Shown here: piece by piece, positions 47,145-60,352 of the stretch
Layout: every line of letters begins with the position of its first letter
Position numbering within the stretch: the stretch's first letter is position 1
Assembly (NCBI GenBank): GCA_030435675.1
Contig: CM059624.1
Span: 9,262,769 to 9,326,768 of the forward strand
DNA length: 64,000 nucleotides
Direction of reading: 5' to 3'
DNA from: Steinernema hermaphroditum
Lineage: Eukaryota; Nematoda; Chromadorea; Rhabditida; Steinernematidae
Made by a program: the position numbers and the translations under genes
The notes under the pieces: model-generated
Database searches by the model: none
What the model was told of the DNA's origin: nothing
What the model saw: only the letters and a program-made list of their open reading frames with translations

Positions 47145-50100
47145 ATGCGGCGCTTATTACTAGCGCTCGCCCTTCTCTGCGCACTCTGCGCCGCAGGCAA
47201 GCCCCGACCCTCATCGGCGCCCCCTACCGTAGACCTTTCAGATGTAGACCCCTGCAAACGGCAGCCCTTCCGTGGAAGATGTCCCTCGGTGAACGGCGCG
47301 CCTCCAAGCCGCTCGCAGTTCGTCCTCCGCTACTACCTCCGCAACGGAGAATGCGTCTCCTACCCCTTCGGCCACTGCGCCCAGGACGACGACGAGCCGA
47401 AGCTTTTCCGCTACAAGGAGGAGTGCGAGGACGCCTGTCTCCGGCCCGCCACAACCACCCTTGTTCCCAACATGAGCATCCTCGAGGAACAGGAAGCCAC
47501 CTACGGCACTGTACCCCCCGTCGAGGAGAAGTCCGAAGAAAAGACCTACGAGAAGACACCCTCTGGTGAGTCCCCCGGCGGAAGCGCGCCTAGCTGGAGG
47601 CTTGCAGAGTGCCAGAAGCAGCGCGACGCCGCTGACGGTCTCATCAAGGGAGGCTTCAAGCCTGAGTGTAACGACGACGGCTCCTTCAAGACGCTTCAGT
47701 GCGAGCCCGACGCCGAGGTGTGCTTCTGCGTGAACTCCGAGGGCATCGAGGTGGCTAACTCGCGTTCCAAACCCGGTCAACCGAAGCCCGACTGTGCCAG
47801 TAGGGACCCTCGTCCGCGCTCCCCCTAACCGTCGCTTACAGAGATCAGCTCCGCCGGACAGCCGCGCTCTAACGAGTGCGTCGGAGGCGCCGACACCGGC
47901 CCCTGCTCCTCGTCGATCGCCCGCTGGTTCTACGACGAGGCCGAGCAGAAGTGCAAACCCTTCCAGTACTCGGGCTGTGGCGGAAACGGCAATAACTATG
48001 GTAGCGAGACGGCCTGCTCCAAACGCTGCGTGCCCTCTCTGGGCGCGGCTAAGTGTCACAAAGGCGCGGAGCCCCTGAAGACAGCCCACGGCGCCCCCGT
48101 GAACTGCGCGAAGACGGAGTGCCCGGCCGGCTACAAGTGCTCCGTCGTGCAGCAGAGCTCTGTGTGCTGCCCTGACGTGGAGAAGTCGCCCGTGGCCGGC
48201 GAGCTCCAGGCCGACGTCTGCCAGCTGCCCAAGGAGCGTGGCCCTTGTGAGCGCTACGAGCTTCGCTTCCACTACGACACCAACCTCCGCGAGTGCAAAT
48301 ACTTCTTCTACGGAGGCTGCGACGGAAACGCCAACAACTTCGAGCGCGTCGAGGACTGCGAGAAGGCCTGCGGACACAGTAGGTGCCTCTCGCGCCACCG
48401 TAACCTCACCCGTTTGTAGATGGACTGACGAAGACGGCGCCCGCTGTTCCAACGACGACTGCCGAGAACACTTCGCCGACGATGACGCCCTCGACGACTA
48501 TCGAGATGCGCACCGCCATCACCGACGTCCAGCTGGAACAGAAGGAGACTACCGTAGCCCAGAACGAGGAGCCCTCCACCGAAATCAGCAATACCGACGC
48601 CCCCTCCACCGACGCCGCCTCCACTGAAGCACAGGCCGAGTCGACGACCACCGCGGCGCCCTCCACCGAAGGCGAAGCCGAAAAGAACGTCGACGAGTCC
48701 ACTCCTTCCACCGAAGCCTCCCGCGCCACCGAGGCCTCCCGAGCCACAGAAGCCTCTCGTGCCACCGAAGCCTCTCGTGCCACGGAAGCTGAAACCGTAA
48801 GCACCGAACCCGCGACCGAGGCTCCGACCTCTGAGACTACGGTATCGGAGAGCACCAAGACCGAAACCAAAGCTCCGACTACGGTAGCGGAGTCGCGCTC
48901 CCCTTCGACAGAGCCGACGACCCGGCGCGAGGAGGCGCCTTTGAGCACCCAGGCGCCAACGACGGCCTCCAAGACCTCGACAACCTCGACGGCCTCGACC
49001 CCGGCCCTCTCGATGAACCGCTGCCAGCACCCGAAGGATTCGGGCACCTGCGGCGGCAGCTTTGTGCGCTGGTTCTGGAATGCGGAGGCGAAGCTCTGCG
49101 AAACGTTCACCTACACGGGCTGCAGCGGCAACGGCAACAATTTCGCTAGCCGCGAGGAGTGCCTTGGCAGCTGCTTCACCGAAGCCACGACGAGCCATGC
49201 GCCCTCCTCCTCGGCCTCCGGCGCTTCGCCCGACCCCGCTAACGTGTGCGAGCACGAGATCGACGCCGGCGAGTGCTCCGGTGTCTTCCAGCGCTTCGCC
49301 TTCGACCGCGCCTCCGGCGACTGCCACCAGTTCGCCTACGGTGGCTGCGGCGGCAACGGAAACAACTTCGCCACGATCGCGGAGTGCCGCTCGAAGTGTC
49401 GTCAGGAGACGACCACCTCCACGCTCAGCCCCAACCCCTGCGAGCACCCCATCGAGGTCGGCGAGTGCTCCGGCGTCTTCGGACGCTTTGCCTACGACGG
49501 CTCCACCAACGAGTGCCGTCCCTTCACCTACGGAGGCTGCGGCGGCAACGGTAACAACTTCGCCACCGTCAACGAGTGTCACCAACGTTGCGTCAAAGGT
49601 GAGTCCCTTCCGGAGGCCCCTGATGAGTCCTCTGCAGTGCGCTGCGCTCCCGAGCCTCAGTGCGACCTCTCGCGCTGCCAGCTGGTCAACGACGCCCAGG
49701 GCTGTCCCTTCTGCAGCTGCCCGCCGCCCCGCCAGAACACAGGTAACGTCGTCGTCCAGAGCCAGCCCGAGGCGCCCCAGGGCACGCAACCCCAGGGTGT
49801 GCAGCCTCAGGGCCTCTTCGTGCCACCGTCGCCGGGTTTCCGGCCCTTCCTCCGCACATGCCACCCTCTTAACTGCGCACCGCACTGCTTCCTGTCCGCC
49901 GACGAGCGCGGCTGCTTGTTCTGTGTCTGTAGTAAGTGGCGAGTGACCGAGTGCCGTGCCGCTTCTTTCCTCGGGTGTGTGGTGTCGGCTTCTTCTGCTT
50001 CTCCCCGCTCCCTTTCACTCCTAACCGTCTCCTTCTTCAGACTCGCCCGCCCAACGGCCCCTCTGCCCGCCTCTGGACGTCAACCTCTGCGTCGAGCCCT

Positions 50101-53100
50101 GCATCATCTTCTCCAACCGCAAGGGGTGCCAGGAGTGCGTCTGTCCCCTCGTCACCGGACCCCCCGGCTCCCCTCCTTCGGTCGTCCTCCCGCAGACCGT
50201 GCCTTCGCCTCAGCACGTCGATCTTCCCCACCCTCCGACCACGCAGACGGCTCAGCCTCCCTCTCCTCGACCGACTCTCGCTGCTCAGCCTCCCTCTCCT
50301 CGACCGACTCTCGCTGCTCAGCCTCCTGCTCCGGTTGTGCATGCTCCATCTGCCCCGGCTCCGGCTCCTCAAGCCCCGACTTCAGAAGAGCGCACCCCCC
50401 TGCCCGCTGTGGTCCGACCTCCGGCGCCTCCAGCCCAGTCGGTGCCGCAGCCCCCGTCACCGCCCTCTCCGCCGTCACCCCCTCGGATCCAGGCTCCTTC
50501 GCCTCGCATCGAACTCCCATCTCCCCAATCAGGAAGTAAGTGTCCCCCTAAGACGTCCTCTGAAAGCCCTCTTTCCAGATAGTGAACTGGTCCAGCCGGC
50601 CGTCGAGCGTCCCCATGTCCCCAGCCGCCTGACCGAACTCGGCGACAAGTGCACCCAGGCTCTGGACCCCGGACCGTGCAGGAACTTCGTCCAGAGATGG
50701 CACTTCAACGCCGCCACCGGCGAGTGCGAGGCCTTCCAGTACGGAGGCTGCGCCGGCAACCGCAACCACTTCTTCACACAGAACGAGTGCCAGATCCACT
50801 GCGCCCGTTTCACGAGTAAGTTTCACTGCCACCCACATCGCCTCCACCACTCCACTCCGCCTCACAGCTGCACGGCACACTTTCAGGAAGCCGACTCTTG
50901 GAGTCCTCCACTGCACCCGTCGGCTCCGACGCCACTCCCCCAACACCTGCACCCCGTTCGGGCCTCGACCGAACCAGCATCGAGGCCCAGCTGGCCCGTT
51001 TCCCCGCTGTTCCGATCCCGCCTCGGCCGGAGACACAGAGGCTTTCAGAGAGACCTGTCGTGGCACCCCAGCAGCCTCTGGAGGCTCCTCTTCCTCCCCA
51101 GAGTCACAATGTCTCGCAGAATGTCCAGATCCAATCCCAGCACGTCCCTCAGCAGCCACTGACTCCACTGACTCCTCAGCAGAGGGAGTTCATGACCGTG
51201 AACCAGGCGCAGTTCCGACCCCACCCTGAGAATCCTCCCCAAGAAGCCAGTCTTCAGACGGTCGCCCCTCAGATTCCGACTCAAGGGCACCTCCTTGTTC
51301 CCCAGCATCCCCTTGCTTTGCAGTTCTCTCAAAGGGTGGTCCCTCAAACGAACTTCGCCCCTCAGCCATCGCAGCCAGCCTTCCACGGTCTGATGCCACA
51401 GCAGCCAGTGTCCCTCGAAGTACCCACCCAGCCACCTCAAATGCCTTTCCAACCTCGGGTTCCCGTTCAACTCCCTGCTCCTGTCCAGATGATTCCTGTC
51501 CCTCAACAACCCCAGATTTCTCAGCAGCAGATTCCCTTCCAAGCTGGGATCCAACGGATTCCCCAACAAATACTGCCTCCTCAAGTTGTCATCCAGACTG
51601 TGCCGCCCCAGGTCCATTTCCAGCCGCAGACGCCTCCTCCTCAGGCTCCTCTCTCCCTTGCACCACAAAGTGTCCACCAGGATCAGTTCCAACCACAACC
51701 CGCTCAACCACAGGCTCCAAAGACAATCCTTTCTCCCCCACAAGCAGAACAGAGGGAGTTCATCAACGTCCACCAGGCGCAGTTCCGGCCCCACCCTGAG
51801 AATCCTCCCCAAGAAGCCCGTCTGCTGACCCCCGAAGTCCATCAAGTCGCGCTGGGACCCTTTGCTGGCCAAGAGGTTCCCCATGTCCAGCCTCAGACCC
51901 CTCCATTCCATCAGGTGGTCATCCAGCAGCACCGAACTCAGGAAGAGCCTGCTGAGACCCCTCAGAGACCAGCTCAGCTTCCAGCGGTTCCCGAAATCGC
52001 TCCTAAGCAGCCTCGGGCTCCATTCCACCCTCAGATGGCCCAGCGCATCCAGATTCACCCGCAGCCTGAGACAGAACACTTCCAGCAGCGAATCCAGATT
52101 CACCCGCAGCCTGAGACAGAGCACTTGCAGCCTGAATCCCCTCGAGCTCCCGGAGAGTCTACTCAGGCGCCTCGTTCCGCGGCGTTCGTCCCTCAGCAGC
52201 CTTCTCCACAGCGCCCCGATCAAATCATCGAGAACGCTCCCCGCCGAGTCGAGCAATTCATGTTGCCCCAAGAGCCCCTCTCCTCTCGTCAGCCCTTCCC
52301 TACTCCGAAGACGCAGCCCTCTTCATCTCAGCCACAGTTCCAACGACTTCCCGAAGTTCTCCAGCAGCACCAGATTCTCCAATCTTCTCAAAAACCAATG
52401 GCTCCCCAAGTTCTTCTGCAAACTGTACAGCCACCCGTCCAAGGCCAGCAGCTCCCTGCCAGGGCACCTCTTCAACCTCACGAGGTTTCTGGTCCCCAAC
52501 AGATTGCTCCTCAGATGCAGCTGATCCCCCAGCAGCCCGCCGCGCCTCAAGTACATGTCCAGACGGCGCAGCCCCAGACTTCTTTCCATTTGCAAATGAC
52601 TCCAGAAGCTCCTCGGCAGCCTAGCCAAAGTCGTGTCCCTTCACAACCTCAGACCACCTCTACTCCCGAGGAACCGCATCAGTCGGTCCAGAATCGAGTG
52701 TTCACTCAGTCACCTCCGACTCCAAAGGCCGTGCAGCATCGCCAACCCGAAACATCGCTTACTACTCAGGGCACAGAGCAGCCGATCAAAGCCTCCGAAG
52801 AACCTCAGATTCGTCCACTCCATCCTGTCGCCCCACACGTTCCTCAGCTTGAAGATACTCGGCTACCTTCCGAAGCCCGTCTTCCAGTGGCTCCTGTTCG
52901 GCACCAGGAAACAATTTCTGCCACTCAGAACACTGCAACGCCCGATCAAGAAGCGCCTGAAGCTCCTCACACTTCGGAGCAGCTTACAGTGGTCCCCGAA
53001 GTGCCTCCACAATCTCGCGCTCCACAGACGGTCCTTCCTCCCCAGGAAGGAGAGTTCATGAACGTTCACCAGGCGCAGTTCCAACCACAACCCGCTCAGT

Positions 53101-56100
53101 CACAGGCTCCAGCTCCAAAGACGATCCCTTCCCCCCCACAAGCAGAGCAGAGGGAGTTCATGAACGTCCACCAGGCGCAGTTCCGGTCCCACCCTGAGAA
53201 TCCTCCCCAAGAAGTCCGTCTGCAGACCCCTGAAGCCACATTGGTCGCGCACAGACCCATTCCCACCCGGACCCCAGAACACCCTCATCAGGAAGCTCAG
53301 CAGCCTCTATCTTCTGGACAAGAGGTTCCCCGAGTCCAGCCTCAGACCCCTCAATTCCATCAGGTGGTCATCCAGCAGCACCGAACTCAGGAAGAGCCTG
53401 CTGAGACCCCCCAGAGACCAGCTCAGCTTCAGGCGGTCCCCGAAGTCGTTCCTCAGCAGCATCGGTCTCTATTCCACTCTCAGATGGCCCAGCGAATCCA
53501 GATCCACCCACAGCCAGAGCAGCAGCAGACAGACCACTTGCAGCCCGAATCCCCTCGAGATCTCGAAGAGACAACAGTGCTTCCCGCCCAGTCTGTTCAA
53601 CACAGGACTCCGCTCGAAACCCAGTCCGTTCGAGAAGACGAAGATCGTCAACGTCCTCAGCTGACAATCCAGCACCAGACACCTCCTACGGTCGCCCCCA
53701 AACAGCCTGTCGGAACCGAAGAACCTGAAGAGATTCCATCCACTCCTCAACGTTCAGTGGTTCCTCAGCAACCACTTCAGACCGGGCCGTCTGTGGAATC
53801 CAGAGTCGCTCCCACCCAGAACAAGCAGGAAACGGCTACTTCCCACGCGATGACTCGCGCGCCCGAGGAGGACGAGAACTCCGAAGTTCCCACTCAGCCT
53901 CAACACCCTGTGGAAGCAAGGGTTCGGAATCAGCAAAATCTCAGAACTGAGCAGCACCAGGAAGAAACCACTGCCGAAGAGCCTGAGCCGACTATGGAGC
54001 CTGTCACGTTCCACCGGGAGACCTCGCATTCTCAGTCCCTCCCGAGTCCCCAAGAGCCTCAGCAGCCTGGACAGCACCTGGAATCAAGACATTTAGTGGC
54101 ATCGACGGCCCAGTCCCATGTCCCCCACTTCGCGGAGACCTCTCAGGGTACGGAACCTCCTCACCAACAACCCGAGGTCGCCCCTCAGCAGCCACTGGCT
54201 CCACATACTGCCGTACCCTCTCCCCACTTCACGAACGTCCACCAAATCCAACCCCACTCTGTACAGCCCTCTCCTCACGTCGAAGCCCCCCAACAGCCCC
54301 AAATCGTCGTGCAGAGACCCGTAGCCTCGTCAGAATCGCCCGGGGAACCTAAGTCCGTTGGCATCCCCACTCGGGCACATCGCATTCACCACCAACAGAT
54401 TCCCGAGGAACAGACGCCCCAGACGCGTCTTCCCGTGTCCCAGGAGTCCGCAGAGCTTCCACACCAACTTTCGAAGACCTCTCAGATTCCGGAAGATTCA
54501 GAACGTCTCGTCGAATCGGTCAGGCCTGCCCAGCCTCGACCCCAAGAGCCCCTTCGGACGCAGTCCGTCGCCACGACACCCCTCGAAGTCACCACGGAGT
54601 CGCTCGTCTCGCAGACGCCTCCGCGTCCAGTGACCGCCGCGCACCACACTTTCACCGTGCACACCGAAATCACGACGGAGCCAACGGAGGCAGTGGAAGT
54701 GACCGAGGCCCCGGAGGCCGAAGCGCGCTCCACGGAAGCCTCAGAAGGAGAGCACCTTCCAGAGGAATCGAAGACCGAAACCACCACTCGGCTTCCGATC
54801 CGCCGCATCGAAATCACGATCGGAACGGAGAGACCCCTGGAAGTGGAGACCGAAGCCATCGAGGAGTCCACCGAGGCGCCGACCACCCGTGCCACACGAC
54901 TTACCGTATCCACCGCTGCTCGGGAGCTTCAAGAGTCGGTACAGACCGAAGCGACCGAAGGCAACAAAGAGGCCGTCGAGATGAGCGGACGTTTCTTCAC
55001 CTCGAAGCCCGAGACGGCCTCTGTGGACGAGGAAACCGAGGCCACCCACAGTGCCGTCGTGGTGCAGAAGATCCCGAAGAAGGAGTCCGAAGTGGAGGCG
55101 ATCGCCTTCTCCGACAAGACCCAGAAGGTCGGCGGCAAAGGAGGCGTCCGTCCAATAGCGCTACCTTCCGAGCCGGCCACGTTCCATCGGGAGCCCACTC
55201 AGCCCCAGCCCCTCCCGCTTCCTCAAGAGTCCCAGCACCCTGTGCAACCAAGGGTTCAGCCCCAACCCGAACAGCCTCAGGAGAAAACCACCCGCGAAGC
55301 GCCTGAACCGAATAGGGAGCCTGTCACGTTCCATCGTGAGTCCCCGATTCCTCAGGAGCCTCGACTGTCCGAAAGACATCTAGTGGCATCGACGGCCCAC
55401 TCCCATGTCCCCCATTTTGCGCAGACCTCTCATGGAACAGAGCCTCCTCACCAGCAACCCGAGATCGGCCCTCAGCAGCCACTGGCTCCACATACTACCG
55501 TACCCTCACCCCACTTCATGAACGTCCACCAGGCGCAGTTCAAACCCCACTCTGTACAGCCCTCTCCTCACATCGAAGCCCCCCAACAGCCCCAAGTCAT
55601 CGTGCAGAGACCCATCGCCACGTCACAACCAGCTCAAGAACCCGCATCCGTATCTCCGACCCAGAAGATGGGCGATGTCCAGTCCCTCCTAGAGTCCCTC
55701 CTCCCGACGGCTCAGAAGCCGGGAGTTCGTGGAAGCGTTGAGGATATCACCGCGACGAAGGATTCCGTCGAGGTTGCCATCGAGAATCGCCGCGTCGACT
55801 CAGCGAAGACGCCCGAGGTGCAGTCCCAGGAGGACTCCTCGCCGGAGACGGCCGTCGTCGGCGTCGCCAACAGATTCATGACGGGTCACGAGGCCCAGCG
55901 CCCATCCGCACTTCCCCGCACCCTCCCCTCCACCACCACCACCGAGGCCACTACCGTACCCACGGAGGCCATCAGGGAGCATGTCGAGCCCTCTGCCACA
56001 CACAAAGAGCCCGCTACCGTACCCTCCCGCACCGAGAGTGAGTTTGGCACCATGAGCACTTCTCTTCCATCAGTCCGCACCTCAAAAGCCCCGCTTCACG

Positions 56101-59100
56101 CGACTACCGTACCCGCTACCGTAGTCGCCTTCACCGAACAGTCACACATCGAGCCCTCTTCAGAATTGCGTTCCTCTGAGTCGGCGGAGACCGAAGCACC
56201 ACGAGCACCACCGAAGACGCGCACCGAGGCTCCTCTTCTCGAGGAGATCTCCATCGAAGCTACCGAAGCCACTGAGGCCACTGAGGCCACTGAAGTCACC
56301 GAAGCCACGACGACACCTTCGACGGAGGCGCCTGCCCCCGTTTTCGAGGAGCTTCCCACCGAGGCGCCCCAGGAGCCGCAGACGGAGGCTCCCGCCTCCG
56401 AGGAAGTCTCCACCGAAGTGACCGAAGTGCCTTCTTCGGCTTCCGAGGAGGAACACAGCACCGAGGCCACCCTTCAGCACTCCTTCGAGGAGTCGAAGGA
56501 CGAGCGCACCCCTCAGCCCGAGGAACTCGATCCCGAGGCTACCGATGCTACGGCCACCGATGCCCCGATCACTGACGCCTCGGTCACCGACGCCCCAGTC
56601 ACCGATGCCCAGGCTACTGATGCCCCGATAACTGATGCCCAAGTCACCGATGCCCCGGTCACTGACGCCCCGACCGTCGCCACCGAAGCACCCGAGGCGC
56701 CCACAGAAGCACCCACCGAGCGCGTTTCCGAGGCCACCGCCGCCTCCACCGAACTGCAGCAGTCCGCGAGCACCGAGGAGTCCACTTCGGCCGAAGCCGA
56801 CACTTCCCAAGGTGGCACTTTGCACTTCTTCTTCTTCTTTCAGCACACTAGCCTCCTCTTTCCCTCTTTACCGTATCCCTTTCAGAGAAGACACTCCCTC
56901 CCACTGCCGTCACCGCTCCCTCCGAAGCGCCGGCGACCCTCGAAACGACCACCCGGCCGACTCCTCCGCCTCGCCCCCTGGTCGACATCTCCCAGGAGGA
57001 GCCAGCGAAGCTACCCGCCCCGAAGGTCCACCAGCCGTCCCGCCGGCCGCCCGTAGAGCCACCCACGAAGACGCCTCCGGTGACCGAGTTCGACGACACG
57101 TGTGTGCTGCCGCCTGAGGCCGGGCCCTGCGCCGACTACGTCCCCCGTTGGTTCCACAACTCCGAGACGGGCCGCTGCGAGCAGTTCTCCTTCGGAGGCT
57201 GCGGTGGCAACGCTAACAACTTCGAGCTGCGCGTCGCCTGCGAGGCGAAGTGCGTCTCCGCCACTGACGCCATCCACTCGGCACTCCCGGAGCGCTGCAC
57301 CCGCGAGAAGGACGAGGGCTTCGGCGGCGACTACGACCCCAAGTGGTACTTCAACACGAAGAACCTCCGCTGCGAACAGATGGTCTACCAGGGCGACGGC
57401 GGCAACGATAACCAGTTCTCGACGCTCGGCGACTGCCAGAAGTCTTGCACGCCCGTTCGCGGCAAGCGCCCCGGCACCGTCCTCCCGCCCGCCTCCAACG
57501 GCAACAGCGCCCTCCTCCACACCTTACCCCCGAAGGACTTCACGCCGCCGCCTTTCGCCCGCGGCGAGAAGATCGCCCCTGAAGACGATGGCGCCGACCT
57601 GCCCGTAGCCCCCGCCGTCACCAACCCCTACGCCCCTCCGACACCCATCCTCGCCGAAGTCACCCCTCCCACCTCCGTCGACTCCGCTGAGGCTCCTGGT
57701 ATCGAGCCCGCTATCCCGGGTCCGGCTGCTCCCGGCCCTGAACCAGCTCCGCCCGCCCCGGCGGCCCCTGCTCCGCCCGCCCCTCCGGCTCCGATCTCGC
57801 CTCCGAGCTTCCAGGTGCCCGCCACCTCTGGCGAAGACTCCACCGAAGGCTCTTCCGTCGAATCCGGATCCGAAACCGCAGAGACCGAGACCCCCGTACA
57901 GCCGTCCACCGAAGGCAGTGAGGAGGTCCCCGCCTCTGAGGCCACCTTCGCTCCCCAGCCTCCTCCTTCGCGTAGCAAGTACGGCGCCGAGAAGCTCCCA
58001 GAGAAGATGCCACCCTCGCCCGACGAGCATCTGCCGCGCCTTGGCCCCTCTCCAAAGGCCAACGTCGACTACCAGCACGGCCAGCGCCTCGACGGCGACA
58101 CCAAGGGAGTGCAGATCTTCGGCCTGCCCAACCACGCGCTCGACAAGGACCTCGAGGACAGCTCGAAGGCGCTCGGTGGCAACGGCATCGACTCTGCGGC
58201 GTCGTCGAAGTCCACAGAGGAGGAGCTGGCGAACCCACAGTGTCCCAACGGCCAGAACGCCCTACAGTACGAGGACAACCGGCCGGTGATGTGTCTCCCC
58301 GGAAGGAACGACTGCCCCGCCAACGCCGTCTGCTACTTCAACGGCCTCGACTACTTCTGCTGTCCCAACTCCGACGACCCCTACGATCGCCACGTCTTTG
58401 GCGGCTACAACGGCGATGAGGTGCACCAGGGCTACAAGCTCAAGATCCACTCTATCCACGGCCGTCGCCGCGCCCGTCGCGCCGCCTCTCCCCAGTTCAA
58501 CATCGAGGAGCTCACACAGCCCCTCCGCTTCGACTCAAAGGCGCCGCGACAGTACTCCCGCGCCACGAACGCCCCTCGCGGCGCCCTGCATGCGAACCCC
58601 TGCGTCCAGGACGTCGACAAGGGCCTCTGCCGCGAGGCGCACCTCCGCTTCTTCTACGACCGCAACGCCGACGTCTGCCGCCTCTTCTACTACTCCGGCT
58701 GCCACGGAAACGCCAACAACTTCGCCACCCTCGCCGAGTGCGAGCAGCGCTGCAAGATCGGCGTCGTCCCGACCACCACTGCGGCCCCCGGATCCTGCCC
58801 TAACGGCGAGCCCCTCGGCGGCAACGCCCCCGTCCTCTGCGGCAACCAGACCGAGTCCATCGGGTGCCCGCCCGGCTACTTCTGCCGCATGGGCCCACCC
58901 GACGTCTGCTGTCCCGGCGAAGAGGCTCCCTCCCTCAGCCTCGAGCAGCTTCTGAGCCGCAAGGCGTCGCCTGAGGTCCGCTTCGCGCCCAACATCGCCC
59001 GCGCCGATGTCGTCGGAGATGACCACGAGCATCACCACCACCACCACCATGGACATCACCACGAACATGCCCACGACGACGCGAAGATCGGAAGCGCCGT

Positions 59101-60352
59101 CGCCCACGGAGCGCAGACCTACGGCGAAGACGCCGGCGCCAACGCCGCCCCCGCCGCCGCCCAGGAGATCGCCGCTCCAACCGCCGCACCCACCACGCCT
59201 GCTCCATCCGCTCCGGCCTCGACTCCCGCCTCCAGTGGAATGCCATCAACGATCTGCCCCGACGGCTCTGATGCCCTCCTGGAGGGAGGCGCGCCCCGCA
59301 GCTGCGGCACCGGCTCCGATGGCCACGAGTTCTGCCCCCGTGGCTATTACTGCTCCATCAACATCGAGGCGCAGTCGCGACTCTGCTGTCCCATGGGCGT
59401 CCAGGGCTCCAACATCCCTCCCCCACCGGTCATCGCCCCCTACTTTGGCCGTCGTCTCCCCAACCCCGGAGAGGTCATTGACCGCGGATCACTCCCATCC
59501 GACCCCAAACCGAAGCCTCTGAGCACGCCTAAGCCCGTCGTCCATGAGATGAGTCCCGAAGCCGCCATCGAAGCCGCCGCTGAGTTCCACGAGTCCTCTG
59601 TGGAGGCGCCCGCCGCCCCCGGAGTCGGATCTGCCGAGCAGGAGCACAACGAAGCCGCCGAGGCCCCCGCCCATGAGCAACCAGTGACCCAGGGAAGCGC
59701 CGAGACTCACCCTGACGAAGTGGTCGTCGAGGAAAAGCCGACGCCTCTAGCCTCCGCTGGTGCCGTCGGGATGGAGCAGGTGGCGGCGGCCAAGATGCCT
59801 TCCCACGATGGCCAGGAAGGACCCTACGGCCATATGATGCTGAAGCCGGTCAACAGCCATCTGAAGATGCAGGAGAAGGGTGAGTCCTCGCCCCGAAAGA
59901 CGCGTCTTCAAAGCTCCCTTTCAGCCGTGGCGCAAAACGAGAAGCTCGCGGCGAGTCGCGTCGAAGGCGGCATCGAAGTCGGCGCCGTCGAAGACCCCTT
60001 CGACCACGTACCGACGCCGCAGAAGAAGCAGCCCCGCGACCAGACAATCTGCTTCCTCCGGCCCACCGAAGGACGGCTCTGTCGTGAAGACGAGCCCCAG
60101 CCCCGCACTAACCTCCACTTCTTCTACTCCGTCAGGGACAAGAAGGTAAGTTCCGCCGCGAACGGCACCCCTAAAGGGCCCCTTTCAGTGCAAGCTGTTC
60201 TTCCACAAGGGATGCGGCGGCAACGCAAATCGATTCGAAAAGAAACGCGACTGCGAGGCGCTCTGCATGTCTGTAGCGGTGAGTCGGTCGCCAGAAGCCG
60301 CCTCTGAATCCTGAAGCCTTTAGAGCAGCTGAAGGTGCGCTTCTCCCCCTAG
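47145..60352 (+). CDS. mlt-11: Giant multi-Kunitz protease-inhibitor protein, MLT-11-like
   Basis: Exons 47145-47565, 47608-47799, 47842-48378, 48420-49598, 49638-49931, 50041-50535, 50579-50815, 50887-56811, 56886-59879, 59925-60145, 60189-60278 and a short last exon (60326-60352, or 60324-60332) join in phase to about 4,200 aa. Nearly all junctions are phase 1. A signal peptide (MRRLLLALALLCALCAAG) follows a trans-splice-like acceptor. Domains in order: divergent Kunitz; thyroglobulin type 1 (CxxQ...CFCVN); Kunitz; Lustrin-type Cys; Kunitz; Ser/Thr linker; three Kunitz; three antistasin-like; Kunitz; a P/Q- then T/E-rich region; two Kunitz; Lustrin-type; Kunitz; two Lustrin-type; final Kunitz split by an intron. 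The Kunitz modules carry GGCGGNGNNF. P1 positions differ (Arg in the sixth, ninth and tenth typical modules; Ser, Glu, Gly or Ala elsewhere). In C. elegans the Kunitz-thyroglobulin protein MLT-11 is needed for moulting, which suggests an apical matrix role. Orthology is inferred from domain mix. The poly(A) signal is at 60488. Confidence 0.88.
50251..50316 (+). repeat. 33-bp in-frame tandem duplication in the MLT-11-like gene
   Basis: The unit coding AQPPSPRPTLA occurs twice back to back with identical bases (50251-50283 and 50284-50316). It lies in the Pro-rich linker after the third antistasin-like module. Confidence 0.9.
50887..56811 (+). repeat. 5.9-kb repeat-coding exon (P/Q-rich, then T/E-rich)
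   Basis: This single uninterrupted exon of 1,975 codons has no Kunitz module. The first two thirds repeat a motif near EFMNVHQAQFRPHPENPPQE at about 51190, 51750, 53050, 53155 and 55515. Shorter units include QRIQIHPQPETEH. A block of about 330 bp near 54000-54330 (HLVASTAQSHVPHFAETSQG and following) recurs at about 55310-55620. The last part is rich in Thr, Glu and Ala, with runs such as EATEATEATE (56255) and TDAPVTDAQ (56590). Expansion by internal duplication is evident. The region is expected to be disordered and possibly O-glycosylated. Confidence 0.9.

Noticed and set aside
47238..49885. Very long minus-strand ORFs (404 and 525 codons) under the Kunitz gene
   Set aside because: They are antisense shadows created by high third-position GC in the plus-strand exons. 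They contain no domain.
51045..52271. 408-codon ORFs opposite and beside the 5.9-kb exon
   Set aside because: They are shadow frames of the repeat-coding exon. Their apparent repeats mirror those of the sense strand.
59925..60047. Possible separate gene start near the final Kunitz exons
   Set aside because: Phases from 56886 through 60278 are continuous and no start or acceptor fits better, so it was kept in the large gene.
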